Positions 11,576 through 21,368 of a stretch of DNA of 64,000 nucleotides are shown here, in pieces. Each line of letters starts with the position of its first letter. Position 1 is the first letter of the stretch. This stretch comes from Curvibacter sp. CHRR-16 (GTDB lineage: Bacteria > Pseudomonadota > Gammaproteobacteria > Burkholderiales > Burkholderiaceae_C), in NCBI RefSeq assembly GCF_018474005.1, contig NZ_JAHCSH010000006.1, positions 248,001 through 312,000 of the forward strand, given 5' to 3'. Both the position numbers and the translations under genes were made by a program. The notes under the pieces were generated by a model. The model did not search any database. It had not been told where the DNA came from and saw nothing but the letters and a program-made list of their open reading frames with translations.

Positions 11576-12292
11576 ATGCGCTTGCCGTCACCACTTCCAC
11601 CGCAATCCCGCCTCGCTTTCCTTGTGCTGCTGGCTGCTTCCTTGGTGGCGGCTGGGGCTCTGTATGCATTTCCCCAATGGGACTTGGCAGCAGCCAGTGT
11701 GTTTGCAGATCCCTCGCCTCGCATTGCGTCTGCGCAGTGGTGGTGGGTGCAAGCGATTAACGACTGGGCACCTTTCGTTTTCCGTGTCTTTCTGGGACTG
11801 TGCTTTGTCGTGTGGCTGCTGTCTTTTTGGCGCGCTGCATGGCGTCGCTGGCGTTTGCCACTCATCTTCATCGTGCTCTCGGGCATTCTGGGCCCGGGTC
11901 TGATGGTGGGGGTGGTGAAGGAGCAGTTCAACCGCGCTCGCCCTTACCAAGTGCAGGAGTTTGGTGGCACTGCCCGCTTCACGCGTGCCGCACAAGTGAG
12001 CGACCAATGCGATGTGAACTGCTCTTTTGTCAGCGGCCATGTGGCCTGCGGCTTTTTCTTTAGCACGCTGCTGCTGGTGCTACCACACCAGCGCAAACGA
12101 TGGCTACTGCTAGGCACTGCCGCTGGCCTAGTGATTGGTTTTGCCCGCATGTCAGCCATGGGACACTGGCTCAGCGATGTGCTGTGGGCCTACCCCGTGA
12201 CACTGCTCTCCTCGTGGTTGGTGTGGTGGCTGCTGCAATTTTGGTTTCAGCGCTCCACAGCCTCTGCCCAGCCGTCGACCACAGTGGGGTAA
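11576..12292 (+). CDS. PAP2-superfamily membrane phosphatase
   Basis: A 238-residue inner-membrane phosphatase with about five to six hydrophobic helices. The three lipid-phosphatase motifs are present: KEQFNRARP (KX6RP), SFVSGHVA (usual PSGH, here VSGH) and RMSAMGHWLSD (R-x5-H-x3-D; the Ser that normally precedes Arg is Ala). Such enzymes dephosphorylate undecaprenyl pyrophosphate, phosphatidylglycerophosphate or lipid A. The substrate cannot be assigned. The start is the ATG just after the tRNA terminator; longer in-frame starts would run through the tRNA. Its last 46 bases overlap the convergent epimerase-like gene. Confidence 0.88.
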   Translation: MRLPSPLPPQSRLAFLVLLAASLVAAGALYAFPQWDLAAASVFADPSPRIASAQWWWVQAINDWAPFVFRVFLGLCFVVWLLSFWRAAWRRWRLPLIFIVLSGILGPGLMVGVVKEQFNRARPYQVQEFGGTARFTRAAQVSDQCDVNCSFVSGHVACGFFFSTLLLVLPHQRKRWLLLGTAAGLVIGFARMSAMGHWLSDVLWAYPVTLLSSWLVWWLLQFWFQRSTASAQPSTTVG

Positions 12293-13218
12293 CGCAAGCG
12301 CAACCCCAATTCGCGCTGCATGCGTTCGTTGTGCATGCGCCGACTGTCTTGCATAAAACTCCACTGCATGGCTGAGACTTGCCCCTGCAATTGAGCACGC
12401 GTGGCTCGCGGGGGACGGGGCAACCCCAGGGTGTCGGCCACAGCATCCAAATAGTCTCCCATCTTGAGCTGGGTGTTGTCATTGACGTTGTAGTTGCGCT
12501 GGGGCGCTGCCCGCCATAAGGCCAGCCAACAGGCTCGGGCCAAATCATCGGCATGGATGTGGTTGGTGTACACATCCTCGGCTGCATGCAAGACAGGCAA
12601 GCCTTGCTGCAGGCGCTGCTGAGCACCACGCCCTTTGCCCTCTGCACTGCGGTTGGGAGCATAAATTCCGGGTATGCGCAGCGCACTGGTGCGCACCCCT
12701 GCACGCAAACCCCATGTGTGCAAGGCGCGCTCCGCCTGCCAGCGACGCTCGCCACGGGGGCTACGCAACGATGCAGGACTCGACTCACTCACCCATGCCC
12801 CCGCCCAATCCCCATATACCGCGCTGGTTGAACCATAGACCACACACCGCGGGGAACTTGCCCTGTCCATGGCTCGCACAAAAGCACCCATGCGCGCATC
12901 GGCCGAACCATGATTGGGCGGCGGAGCAAGGTACAGGACCCGTTGGGCCAAACCGGCCAATCGCCGTACGGATGGCGCATCGTCCAAATTGCCCAGCAGT
13001 GCATGCACACCTTGGGCACGCAAGGTTTGCTGCTTGCTCGTCGACGTTGTCAGCACCAGCCAACGCACATTGACCAAGCGCTGCTCCAATACACGCTGCC
13101 CCACATCGCCACAACCAACAACCAATACCCGGGCTTGGCGAAAACGCCGTGGTAGTGCACGGCGTGGGGTTCTTGTGGATGCAGAAGATGGCAAGGTGGC
13201 AAAAGCGTAGCGATGCAT
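12247..13218 (-). CDS. NAD(P)-dependent epimerase/dehydratase-like protein (extended SDR)
   Basis: A 323-residue Rossmann-fold protein. The dinucleotide-binding loop VLVVGCGDVGQRVLE lies near residue 30, followed by the SDR-like elements YLAPPPNHG, VVYGSTSAVYGDW and the terminal stretch NYNVNDNTQLKMGDYLD. It resembles YeeZ-type epimerase-family proteins, whose reaction is not established. The start MHRYAFATL is chosen because longer in-frame starts would lie within the divergent ferredoxin reductase gene. The basic N-terminal 28 residues (RTPRRALPRRFRQ) are unusual. Its 3' end overlaps the PAP2 gene tail-to-tail. Confidence 0.8.
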   Translation of the reverse strand: MHRYAFATLPSSASTRTPRRALPRRFRQARVLVVGCGDVGQRVLEQRLVNVRWLVLTTSTSKQQTLRAQGVHALLGNLDDAPSVRRLAGLAQRVLYLAPPPNHGSADARMGAFVRAMDRASSPRCVVYGSTSAVYGDWAGAWVSESSPASLRSPRGERRWQAERALHTWGLRAGVRTSALRIPGIYAPNRSAEGKGRGAQQRLQQGLPVLHAAEDVYTNHIHADDLARACWLALWRAAPQRNYNVNDNTQLKMGDYLDAVADTLGLPRPPRATRAQLQGQVSAMQWSFMQDSRRMHNERMQRELGLRLRYPTVVDGWAEAVER

Positions 13219-13266
13219 GACAGGGCACAATTGAGGGTTTGATTTGCCAGAGGATAGCCAATAACC

Positions 13267-14310
13267 ATGACCACACACACCTCGCCTTGGGATATCCATG
13301 TAGAGCCCAGCGGTCGTCAGTTTCAAGCACTGGAAAGCGAAACCATTTTGGATGCCGCTATACGCCAAGGCATTCCACTGCCCTATGGCTGCAAAGATGG
13401 CGCTTGCGGCTCGTGCCGCTGCCGCAAACTCAGCGGCGAGGTCGAGCACAAGAGCTACCACAGCAATGCCATGAGCGATGCCCAGTTGGCAGATGGCTGG
13501 GTATTGTGCTGCCGCGCAGTGGCACTCAGCCCTGTGGTGCTGGAGTCCAAACAAGTCACCTCAGCAGATGCGTTTCCAGTCAAAAAAATGCCCACGCGCG
13601 TGGCCAGCATGGAGCGCCTAACACCCGATGTAATGCGTCTGCTATTGCAGTTGCCTGCCAACGATTCATTCCAATATTACGCGGGCCAATACATCGAGTT
13701 TTTGCTGCGCGATGGGTCACGCCGCAGTTATTCCATGGCCAATGCCCCAAGCTCTGCCAACCAAATGGAACTGCACATTCGGCATATGCCCGGCGGGAAG
13801 TTCACCGACCACGTATTTGGCACCATGAAGGAAAAAGAAATCCTGCGCATGGAAGGGCCTTATGGCAGTTTTTATCTGCGTGAAGACAGCGATAAACCAG
13901 TGGTGCTGCTGGCCTCGGGAACAGGCTTTGCCCCCATCAAGGCCATTTTGGAGCAATTGATGGCACGCCCCTCTAAACGTGCTATTGCCCTTTATTGGGG
14001 CGGCCGTCGGCCCGGTGACTTGTACATGGAATCGTGGATTGCCCACGCAGCGCAACAACTGCCCACACTGCACTACACCCCGGTGGTGTCCAACGCGCTG
14101 CCCGAAGACAACTGGCAAGGCCGCACGGGCTGGGTACACCAAGCAGTGCTACAAGACTTGCCCGACCTCAGTGGGCACCAAGTCTATGCGTGCGGTGCGC
14201 CAGCGATGGTGCACGCCGCACGCACCGACTTCAGCGCCATAGGGCAGTTGCCGGAGTCGGAGTTTTACGCTGACGCTTTTACCTCCGAGGCCGACAAAGC
14301 ACTGTCTTAA
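13267..14310 (+). CDS. 2Fe-2S ferredoxin-type flavin oxidoreductase (CDP-6-deoxy-glucoseen reductase-like)
   Basis: A three-domain electron-transfer enzyme of 347 residues. A plant-type 2Fe-2S domain (residues 1-95) has the cluster motif [11 protein letters not shown], with the distal Cys in VLCCR. The FAD-binding barrel carries [11 protein letters not shown], and the C-terminal NAD-binding domain carries [16 protein letters not shown] and ends in DAFTSEAD. This layout is shared by AscD/E3 reductases and by phenol or methane monooxygenase reductases. In the Burkholderiales it is often a single gene without the deoxysugar pathway, as here, so the partner is unknown. The stop codon overlaps that of the convergent chemoreceptor. 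Confidence 0.88.
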   Translation: MTTHTSPWDIHVEPSGRQFQALESETILDAAIRQGIPLPYGCKDGACGSCRCRKLSGEVEHKSYHSNAMSDAQLADGWVLCCRAVALSPVVLESKQVTSADAFPVKKMPTRVASMERLTPDVMRLLLQLPANDSFQYYAGQYIEFLLRDGSRRSYSMANAPSSANQMELHIRHMPGGKFTDHVFGTMKEKEILRMEGPYGSFYLREDSDKPVVLLASGTGFAPIKAILEQLMARPSKRAIALYWGGRRPGDLYMESWIAHAAQQLPTLHYTPVVSNALPEDNWQGRTGWVHQAVLQDLPDLSGHQVYACGAPAMVHAARTDFSAIGQLPESEFYADAFTSEADKALS

Positions 14311-16070
14311 AAAGACTCCCAGTCGTCATGGCTGTCAGCCACTTTGCTGACCGCTGGACGACTGGTATCCACCTTGACAACAAGGGGCTTGGGCAATGCG
14401 GCTGTGCTGGCGGCTTTGGACACAGGCTTTACAACGGGTTTTGCAGCCAAGGACAGGCGCTGCGTTGCAGCGGGCTTGGCTGCCATAGGCAGCGGCTTGA
14501 CAAGCGCTGCTGCAGATGCAGTGATGCTGCCCATGGCATCGAGCTTGAACGTCGACACCGCACGCACCAACTCGGAGGACTGACTCTGTAACGCAGAGGC
14601 TGCCGCAGCCATTTGTTCTACCAAAGCAGCGTTTTGCTGCGTTGTTTTGTCCATGCTGAGCACCGAGTTCGATACATGGCGCATGCCTTGTGCTTGTTCT
14701 GCACTAGCGGCACTGATTTCTTGCATCAGAGCGGTCACCCGTTGGATAGAGCTCACCACCTCGGTCATGGTAGAGCCAGCTTGATCAACCAATGCACTGC
14801 CCTGCTCCACACGGGACACACTGGCTGCAATCAAGGTTTTGATTTCTTTGGCAGCTTCTGCACTGCGCCCGGCCAATGCACGCACCTCACTGGCCACCAC
14901 AGCAAAACCGCGGCCTTGCTCACCAGCACGGGCTGCTTCCACCGCAGCATTGAGGGCCAAGATATTGGTTTGGAAGGCAATGCCATCAATCACTGAAATG
15001 ATGTCGGCAATGCGGCTGCTGGCTTCGTTGATGCCTTTCATCGTCTCTACGACCTGGGACACCACCTCTCCACCGCGTACAGCCACGCCAGAGGCACTTT
15101 GCGCCAACTGGCTTGCTGTTTGGGCCGATTGGGCATTGTGTGCCACGGCATCGCCCATCTTGGCAATAGCCGATGTGGTTTGCTCCAGTGAACTAGCTTG
15201 GCTTTCTGTACGGGCTGACAAATCTTGGTTGCCTTGGGCAATCTCACTGCTGGCGGTAGCCACTTGGTCAGCGCTGCTGCGCACCCCAGAGACGACACTG
15301 CGCAAAGACAGCTGCATGCGGTTCAAGGTGTCCATGATGCTGCCCGCATGCGTTTGCACAACGGAGTGACTCAAATCACCTTGCTCAATCTCACGCGCCA
15401 ACTGCACGACTTCCTGTGGGTCGGCACCAATTTGCTGAATCACCGAGCGTGCTATGAGCCACAGCAGCACAGCCACTACCGCAGCCATCACCAGCCATGT
15501 CAGCAGGGTTCCCCACACGGCGACATCGGCAATAGCGCTACCCGAAGACATCGCCTGATCCGACATAGACGATGCAGCTTTCACCATGGCATCGTTGGCT
15601 TTCCAGTGCAAATCGTAGGCTTTCTGGATTTCAATCATCGCCAAATTCACCGAAGAAATGTCATTCGCTTTGAGCGAAGGAACCACTTCTTTGTTAATCA
15701 GGTCAAAAATGATCTTGGCCTGCTTTGCGGCCAACTCCAAGGGCTCTTTGACCTCTTGGGGCAAGCTCTGTTGATCCCAAAATTGCTTGCGATCCCAAAA
15801 GTCTTTTTGCAGTTTGGGCAACTGGGCAAACAGTTTTTCCTGCTCAGAACTAGGGGCGTTGATTGCTTGAGTGGTCACCAAATAGGTTTCCACAATGAAC
15901 AAAGGCGGGGGCAAGATATCTGCCGTCAAATCTTTGGCTTGGACTATTTTTTGGTAAACAGGACCATCCAACTTCAGTTGGCTTAAGGCATAAAAAGTCC
16001 ACCCGCCAAACAAGAAAAAGCCTGCCAGCACCACGGCTGCCAGCACCATAAAACGTTGTCCTAAGCGCAT
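14307..16070 (-). CDS. Methyl-accepting chemotaxis protein with C-terminal CheR/CheB-docking pentapeptide
   Basis: A chemoreceptor of 587 residues. TM1 is near residues 9-32 ([15 protein letters not shown]), followed by a periplasmic helical ligand domain of about 150 residues. TM2 ([16 protein letters not shown]) leads into a HAMP-type linker ([14 protein letters not shown]) and the long methylation/signalling coil with hairpin tip [17 protein letters not shown]. The protein ends in DDWESF, matching the xWxxF pentapeptide that tethers CheR and CheB in high-abundance receptors such as Tsr. The start is the ATG preceded by GGAGGT, rather than the upstream TTG. An Ala/Pro/Lys-rich flexible linker separates the coil from the tail. 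The ligand is unknown. Confidence 0.93.
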   Translation of the reverse strand: MRLGQRFMVLAAVVLAGFFLFGGWTFYALSQLKLDGPVYQKIVQAKDLTADILPPPLFIVETYLVTTQAINAPSSEQEKLFAQLPKLQKDFWDRKQFWDQQSLPQEVKEPLELAAKQAKIIFDLINKEVVPSLKANDISSVNLAMIEIQKAYDLHWKANDAMVKAASSMSDQAMSSGSAIADVAVWGTLLTWLVMAAVVAVLLWLIARSVIQQIGADPQEVVQLAREIEQGDLSHSVVQTHAGSIMDTLNRMQLSLRSVVSGVRSSADQVATASSEIAQGNQDLSARTESQASSLEQTTSAIAKMGDAVAHNAQSAQTASQLAQSASGVAVRGGEVVSQVVETMKGINEASSRIADIISVIDGIAFQTNILALNAAVEAARAGEQGRGFAVVASEVRALAGRSAEAAKEIKTLIAASVSRVEQGSALVDQAGSTMTEVVSSIQRVTALMQEISAASAEQAQGMRHVSNSVLSMDKTTQQNAALVEQMAAAASALQSQSSELVRAVSTFKLDAMGSITASAAALVKPLPMAAKPAATQRLSLAAKPVVKPVSKAASTAALPKPLVVKVDTSRPAVSKVADSHDDWESF

Positions 16071-16120
16071 ACGACCTCCGAATTTGTTAATAACATCCAA
16101 CAATAGTTATGGCATTCGGA

Positions 16121-16148
16121 TAAAAAAAGGGGGCAAAACTGCCCCCTT
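16121..16148 (-). terminator. Intrinsic terminator of the liv operon
   Basis: The stem AAGGGGGC/GCCCCCTT with a 6-base loop is followed on the minus strand by TTTTTTTA. It lies 14 bases past the livK stop and upstream of the chemoreceptor gene. Confidence 0.88.
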
Positions 16149-16162
16149 GGTTATGCCAGCAA

Positions 16163-17308
16163 TTAACGAATCACCGACAGGTTTTCCATCTTGCCGCCCT
16201 TGATAGTCTTCAGGGTCAGAGCACCATTCTTGATGTCACCCTTTTCGTCAAAGGAAATGGCACCAGTCACGCCTTCGAAGTTTTCTGTCTTGGCCAGTAC
16301 CGGCAGGTACTTGGCTGGATCAGAAGAGCCGGCCTTGACCATGGCTGCCACCATCAGGTTGACCGAGTCATAAACGTAGGGGGCGTACACCTGAACGTCG
16401 ATACCAAAGCGGGCCTTGAAGCGCTTGTCAAAGTCAGCCTTGGCTTTGGCGAACTTGCTGCCTGGCTCGACACCACCAGCTTCCGCGCAGTACACCACGC
16501 CGTCAGCCACTTCGCCACCAGCCAGCTTGGGCAGGTCAGCAGAGCAGATACCGTCGCCGCCCATGAACTTGGCAGTGATGCCCAAGGACTTCATCTGACG
16601 CAGCATGGGGCCAGCAACAGCGTCCATACCACCGAAGAACACGACATCAGGCTTCTTGCCCTTGATAGTGGTCAAGATGGCGTTGAAGTCAGTAGCCTTG
16701 TCTGTGGTGTATTCACGGGCAACGATGTCGCCACCAGCAGCTTTAGCAGCCTTGGCAAACTCTTCTGCCACACCTTGACCGTACGCAGTGCGGTCATCGA
16801 TCACAGCAATGTTCTTGCCCTTGAGATCCTTGACAGCGTAACGGCCCAAAGTACCACCCAGCGCTACGTCATCAGCCACCACGCGGAAGGTAGTCTTGAA
16901 ACCTTGGCGTGTGTACTTGGGGTTGGTCGCAGAAGGAGAAATTTGGGGAATGCCTGCATCGCTGTAAATCTTGGAAGCAGGGATGGATGTACCAGAGTTC
17001 AAGTGACCCACGACACCCAGCACCTTGGCATCAGCCAGCTTCTGAGCCACAGCAGTACCTTGCTTAGGATCTGCAGCATCGTCTTCAGTCATCAGCTTGA
17101 TAGTGACTTTCTTACCACCGATGGTGACGCCCTTTTTGTTGAGCTCTTCAACGGCCAAGATAGCGCCGTTTTCATTGTCCTTGCCCAAGTGAGCGATGGC
17201 GCCACTGGTTGGACCTACGTGAGCAATGGTGACCACCTCTTGGGCATTGGCACCATAAGCAGCGCTGATCAGCGCAACAGTTCCGACAACTTTGAAAGAG
17301 AATTTCAC
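16163..17308 (-). CDS. livK: Branched-chain amino acid ABC transporter, periplasmic binding protein
   Basis: A 381-residue Leu/Ile/Val-binding-type protein with a Sec signal peptide (residues 1-22, ending YGANA) and a PBP type 1 fold. IAHVGPTSGAIAHLGKDNEN is the usual opening of the mature domain, and the ligand-region segment GVVGHLNSGTSIPASKIY is present. It delivers the substrate to LivHM. It is the last gene of the cluster, unlike E. coli where livJ/K precede the permeases. A 75-base gap with a hairpin separates it from livF, which could allow separate expression. Confidence 0.93.
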   Translation of the reverse strand: MKFSFKVVGTVALISAAYGANAQEVVTIAHVGPTSGAIAHLGKDNENGAILAVEELNKKGVTIGGKKVTIKLMTEDDAADPKQGTAVAQKLADAKVLGVVGHLNSGTSIPASKIYSDAGIPQISPSATNPKYTRQGFKTTFRVVADDVALGGTLGRYAVKDLKGKNIAVIDDRTAYGQGVAEEFAKAAKAAGGDIVAREYTTDKATDFNAILTTIKGKKPDVVFFGGMDAVAGPMLRQMKSLGITAKFMGGDGICSADLPKLAGGEVADGVVYCAEAGGVEPGSKFAKAKADFDKRFKARFGIDVQVYAPYVYDSVNLMVAAMVKAGSSDPAKYLPVLAKTENFEGVTGAISFDEKGDIKNGALTLKTIKGGKMENLSVIR

Positions 17309-17346
17309 TTCAATGACTCCTAAAGAATTGACCCGCTGAATAGTTA

Positions 17347-17385
17347 AACGTGGGCATTTCAGCAGATCGACAAAACCCCCACGTT
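17347..17385 (-). other. Intercistronic hairpin between livF and livK
   Basis: An 8-bp perfect inverted repeat, AACGTGGG/CCCACGTT with a loop of about 23 bases, overlaps the livF stop codon and precedes livK. Such structures often mark RNA-processing or partial-termination points that raise binding-protein expression relative to permeases. No T-run follows, so full termination is not expected. The function is inferred. Confidence 0.35.
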
Positions 17386-18103
17386 ATTCACCCAGATAAG
17401 CTGCTCGAACCTTGGGATCGCTCAACATATCCGACGCTTTACCAGTCATGGTGATAGCACCTGAATCCATCACATAGCCGCGGTCAGCAATCGACAACGC
17501 ACGGCTGGCGTTTTGCTCCACGAGCATCACGGTCATGCCTTGGCTGTACACATCTTTGACCACTTCAAAAATCTTGTCCACCATGATGGGCGACAACCCC
17601 ATAGAAGGCTCATCGAGCAACAGCACCTTGGGGCGGCTCATCAGAGCGCGGGCCATGGCCAGCATCTGCTGCTCACCACCGGACATGGTGCCTGCCAACT
17701 GATCGCGGCGCTCGCGCAGACGGGGAAAGATGTTGAACATTTTTTCCATGTCGTTCTCGATCTCTGCCTTGTCGGAGCGGATGTAGGCACCCATTTGCAG
17801 GTTTTCCACAATCGTCATGCGGGTGAAAACGCCACGGCCTTCGGGCACCATGGCCAAGCCTTGCTTGACCAATTCCCAAGGGCCTTGCCCCTTGATGCTC
17901 TTGCCCAAATACTGCACATCGCCAGCATTGAAAGGCAGCACGCCGGTAATGGCCTTCATGGTGGTCGTTTTGCCAGCGCCGTTGGAGCCGATCAACGAGA
18001 CCAACTCACCTTCGCGCACTTCCAACGTGACGCCCTTGACTGCCTGAATTCCACCGTAGGACACCTTCAGGTCTTTGACTTCGAGTAATACTTTTCCTGT
18101 CAT
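17384..18103 (-). CDS. livF: Branched-chain amino acid ABC transporter ATPase LivF
   Basis: A 239-residue ATPase with Walker A GSNGAGKTTTMKAI, the Q-loop and LivF-typical region MVPEGRGVFTRMTIVENL, signature MSGGEQQMLAMARALM and Walker B LLLDEPSMGLSP. It pairs with LivG as the second nucleotide-binding subunit of the high-affinity Leu/Ile/Val importer. It lies 9 bases downstream of livG in the same operon. Confidence 0.94.
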   Translation of the reverse strand: MTGKVLLEVKDLKVSYGGIQAVKGVTLEVREGELVSLIGSNGAGKTTTMKAITGVLPFNAGDVQYLGKSIKGQGPWELVKQGLAMVPEGRGVFTRMTIVENLQMGAYIRSDKAEIENDMEKMFNIFPRLRERRDQLAGTMSGGEQQMLAMARALMSRPKVLLLDEPSMGLSPIMVDKIFEVVKDVYSQGMTVMLVEQNASRALSIADRGYVMDSGAITMTGKASDMLSDPKVRAAYLGE

Positions 18104-18112
18104 GACTAATCC

Positions 18113-18883
18113 TTAGTGTCCACCAGTGCCCAAATAGGCTTCAATCACTTTTTCATTCTTCTGCACTTCTGCAGGAGTCCCCTCAGCAATTTGCTTGCCA
18201 TAGTCGAGCACGGTCACGCGATCGCACAAGCCCATCACCAATTTCACATCGTGTTCGATGAGCAAAATGGTGCGGTTGTCTTTGCGAATGCGGTCAATGA
18301 GCTCGCGCAACATCACCTTCTCGGTTGCATTCATACCAGCGGCGGGCTCGTCCAGCGCAATGAGCTGGGGATCGGTCGCCAGTGCTCGGGCAATTTCCAA
18401 GCGGCGTTGGTCACCATAGCTCAGTGTGCGGGCTTTGAAATCGGCCAATTTGCCAATACCAACGTAATCCAGCAACTCTTGGGCACGCTTGGCAATCCCT
18501 GCCTCTTCTTCCTTAAAGGCCTTGGTACGCAACAAGGCACCGAGCAGACCCGAATGGGTGCGGATATGGCGGCCCACCATCACGTTTTCGAGCGCCGTCA
18601 TTTCGGCAAATAGACGGATGTTTTGGAAAGTCCGCGCAATACCCGCCTTGGCCACGGTGTGCACAGCGGTTGGCTGGTAAGGTTTGCCAGCTAGCTCGAA
18701 AGTGCCGCTGTCAGGCGTATACAAGCCTGTGATCACGTTGAAGAAAGTGGTCTTGCCAGCCCCGTTGGGACCAATCAAACCGTAGACCTGACCGCGCTCA
18801 ATGCGCAGCCCCACATCGGAGAGTGCCTGCAAGCCACCAAAGCGCTTGGACACCCCGGAAACGTTCAATACTGTATCTGTCAT
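18113..18883 (-). CDS. livG: Branched-chain amino acid ABC transporter ATPase LivG
   Basis: A 256-residue ATPase with Walker A GPNGAGKTTFFNVI, signature LSYGDQRRLEIARAL, Walker B LIALDEPAAGMN and the LivG-specific C-terminal region VTVLDYGKQIAEGTP. FQNIRLFAEMTALENVMVG is the characteristic Q-loop stretch. It lies 18 bases after livM in the operon and works with LivF, LivH, LivM and LivK. Confidence 0.94.
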   Translation of the reverse strand: MTDTVLNVSGVSKRFGGLQALSDVGLRIERGQVYGLIGPNGAGKTTFFNVITGLYTPDSGTFELAGKPYQPTAVHTVAKAGIARTFQNIRLFAEMTALENVMVGRHIRTHSGLLGALLRTKAFKEEEAGIAKRAQELLDYVGIGKLADFKARTLSYGDQRRLEIARALATDPQLIALDEPAAGMNATEKVMLRELIDRIRKDNRTILLIEHDVKLVMGLCDRVTVLDYGKQIAEGTPAEVQKNEKVIEAYLGTGGH

Positions 18884-18901
18884 AGTCGAATGTCCGTTGG
18901 T

Positions 18902-19984
18902 TTAGTTCTTGGCGTTTTGCAAGGACTTGCCATGCTCGGGAGCGGGCCACAGACCACGGGGGCGCAGCAGCATTACTGTCACCATGGCCAGTGCGATCAG
19001 CAATTGGCGCAGGATGGAGGCATCCAAACGACCTCCGGTCAACTCCTGCAAGGGGCCAGCCACGTAGCGCAGCACTTCGGGCAAAGCGGCCAACAGCACA
19101 GCACCCAAAATCACACCGGGCAAATAGCCCACGCCACCCAGCACCACCATGGCTACGATCATCACGGACTCCATGAGGGTGAATGATTCGGGAGAAATAA
19201 AGCCTTGGAAGGAGGCAAACAGCACGCCCGATACACCACCAAAAGTAGCGCCCATGCCGAACGCCAACAGCTTGGTGTTGCGGGTATTGATACCCATGGC
19301 CTTGGCTGCGATTTCGTCTTCGCGAATAGCCATCCATGCACGGCCAACGCGCGACAGTTCCAAGCGGTGCGAAATGATCACACTCAGTGTCACCAGTGCC
19401 AAGAACAGGTAGTAGTACTGGCTTACAGAGGCCAATTCAAAGCCACCGATATTGAGCTTTTTGCCCAGATCCCAGCCAAAAATGTGCAAGGAATCAATGG
19501 AGCCAATGCCACGGGGGCCGTTGGTGATGTTCAGCGGTTGCTCCATGTTGTTCATGAAGACGCGGATGATTTCACCAAAACCCAAGGTCACGATGGCCAA
19601 GTAGTCACCACGCAAACGCAGGGTTGGCGCGCCAAGCAGCATGCCAAATAAACCTGCGACGGCAGCCGCTACAGGAACAATGAGCCAAATAGAGACGTGC
19701 ACACCGTTGGGATACAACTGCGCAAAGTACTCAAAGTTCTCTTGCAAATGGGGCGAGGCCAGCAAACCGTAGGAATACGCGCCCAAAGCGAAGAAGGCCA
19801 CATAACCCAAGTCCAGCAGACCGGCGTAACCCACCACGATGTTCAAGCCAATGGCCAACAGCACGTACAGCAAGGCCATATCGATGATGCGCACCCATGC
19901 ATTGCCAAAGTTTTGCAGCACCAGCGGAATGATCAAGAGGGCAATAGCCCCGAGGAGGTAAGGAATCAGTTTGGTTTGTTTCAT
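18902..19984 (-). CDS. livM: Branched-chain amino acid ABC transporter permease LivM
   Basis: An integral-membrane permease of 360 residues with about nine to ten helices. It includes the family signature GYAGLLDLGYVAFFALGAY and the EAA-like loop WMAIREDEIAAKAMGI that contacts the ATPases. I chose the start MKQTKLIPYLLG, 13 bases after the livH stop. A longer in-frame start would run into livH and add a non-membrane leader that looks untranslated. Confidence 0.92.
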   Translation of the reverse strand: MKQTKLIPYLLGAIALLIIPLVLQNFGNAWVRIIDMALLYVLLAIGLNIVVGYAGLLDLGYVAFFALGAYSYGLLASPHLQENFEYFAQLYPNGVHVSIWLIVPVAAAVAGLFGMLLGAPTLRLRGDYLAIVTLGFGEIIRVFMNNMEQPLNITNGPRGIGSIDSLHIFGWDLGKKLNIGGFELASVSQYYYLFLALVTLSVIISHRLELSRVGRAWMAIREDEIAAKAMGINTRNTKLLAFGMGATFGGVSGVLFASFQGFISPESFTLMESVMIVAMVVLGGVGYLPGVILGAVLLAALPEVLRYVAGPLQELTGGRLDASILRQLLIALAMVTVMLLRPRGLWPAPEHGKSLQNAKN

Positions 19985-19997
19985 AGGAATCTTTTCC

Positions 19998-20927
19998 TCA
20001 GGCACGGTCAGCCACACGCTCACCCAGCAAGCCAGACGGACGCAAAGTCAGCACAATGATCAGCACGACGAAAGCAAAAATATCGGAGTACTGGCTACCC
20101 AACACACCGCCTGTGAGATCGCCGATATAACCAGCGCCAAAAGACTCAATGAGGCCCAGCAAAATCGCACCGACAACTGCGCCGGCCAAGTTACCAATGC
20201 CACCAAACACGGCAGCCGTAAACGCCTTCAAACCAGGCAAAAAGCCCATGGCGTGCTGCACGGTGCCGTAGTTAGACGCATACATCACACCAGCGATAGC
20301 CGCCAGCACAGCGCCAATGATGAAGGTAGCAGAGATGATCAAGTCAGGTTTGACACCCATCAAACTGGCAACGCGTGGATTCTCCGCAGTAGCACGCATA
20401 GCGCGGCCGAGCTTGGTGTAATTGACCAACCACATCAGAACCGCCAACGAAACTGCCGTCACCACCAAAATCATCACCTGTGTGGGAGTGATGGTTGCAC
20501 CCGCAATATCGATAGGAGTGCTAGGCAACAGAGTGGGGTAAGACTTGTAGTTGGGCTTCCAAATAATCATGGCCAAGGTTTGCAACAAGATAGACAAACC
20601 CATGGCCGTGATCAGCGGAGCCAATTTAGGACTATTGCGCAGCGGGCGGTAGGCGATCTTCTCGATCGCAAAGTTCAGTGCACCTGCCACCACGCAAGCG
20701 ATAACAGCCGAGAGCAACAGAATCAGCACACCAGGCGCGCCGGGCATGGCTTCACGCATAAAGCCAATGCAGGTCCAGCTGGTCAGCGCACCCACCATCA
20801 TCACTTCGCCGTGGGCGAAGTTGATGAGGTTGATGATGCCGTACACCATGGTGTAACCCAAGGCGATCAAGGCATACATACTGCCCAACACCAGACCATT
20901 GATGATCTGCTGTATAAAAATATCCAT
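19998..20927 (-). CDS. livH: Branched-chain amino acid ABC transporter permease LivH
   Basis: A 309-residue permease that forms a heterodimer with LivM. It has the standard opening FIQQIINGLVLGSMYALI and YTMVYGIINLINFAHGE, plus the ATPase-contacting loop GRAMRATAENPRVASLMGV. It is the first gene of the livHMGFK transcription unit, with a long untranslated leader upstream. Confidence 0.93.
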   Translation of the reverse strand: MDIFIQQIINGLVLGSMYALIALGYTMVYGIINLINFAHGEVMMVGALTSWTCIGFMREAMPGAPGVLILLLSAVIACVVAGALNFAIEKIAYRPLRNSPKLAPLITAMGLSILLQTLAMIIWKPNYKSYPTLLPSTPIDIAGATITPTQVMILVVTAVSLAVLMWLVNYTKLGRAMRATAENPRVASLMGVKPDLIISATFIIGAVLAAIAGVMYASNYGTVQHAMGFLPGLKAFTAAVFGGIGNLAGAVVGAILLGLIESFGAGYIGDLTGGVLGSQYSDIFAFVVLIIVLTLRPSGLLGERVADRA

Positions 20928-21368
20928 ATAACTTCTCCGAAGATGAACCAGCCTCCACGACTAAAGGCTGGTAGATTGATCGCCACACGTTGTGAATGTG
21001 ACGCTTCCTAACGAATAACCGCCCATGCACACAGGCGCTCGGGCGGTTAACGGCACGGCATTGTAGTCAGCCACCTCTTAGAAGAATCGTGCCAGCCCGC
21101 AGTGGTTTTCCCTAAAAATTTGCCATCATCACATCTATTGATGCAACATAAGCATCACTGATTAAAAGGCGTATGCATTACGAAATACGCATACAGCATA
21201 AACACCCCCTTTTTCCTCTAAAAAACAGGGAATTGCCGCCTAAAAACACGCCAGCCACGAGCCAATTTACAAAAAACAAAAAGGCTTTTGAAGAGCGCCG
21301 TATACCGCAAACCAAATTGGGGCGAACCTTATAAATTGCGCACCAAACTGGGTTTTTTAGACAAAGAT
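20928..21368. other. Intergenic leader region of the liv operon (no gene seen)
   Basis: A 441-base, comparatively AT-rich gap between livH and rarA, both on the minus strand. It holds the inverted repeat TAACCGCCC (21016-21024)/GGGCGGTTA (21041-21049), positioned to form a hairpin in the livH leader. It also holds a GTATGC/GCATAC pair (21171-21194), and the near-repeated 11-mers ACCAAATTGGG (21311-21321) and ACCAAACTGGG (21342-21352). The last resemble half-sites of GCACC-type nitrogen-control operators, but the match is weak. No convincing open frame, tRNA or promoter pair was found. Confidence 0.45.

Noticed and set aside
21050..21066. GGCACG followed by TTG resembling a sigma-54 promoter
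   Set aside because: The spacing is wrong and it points away from livH with no gene in front of it.
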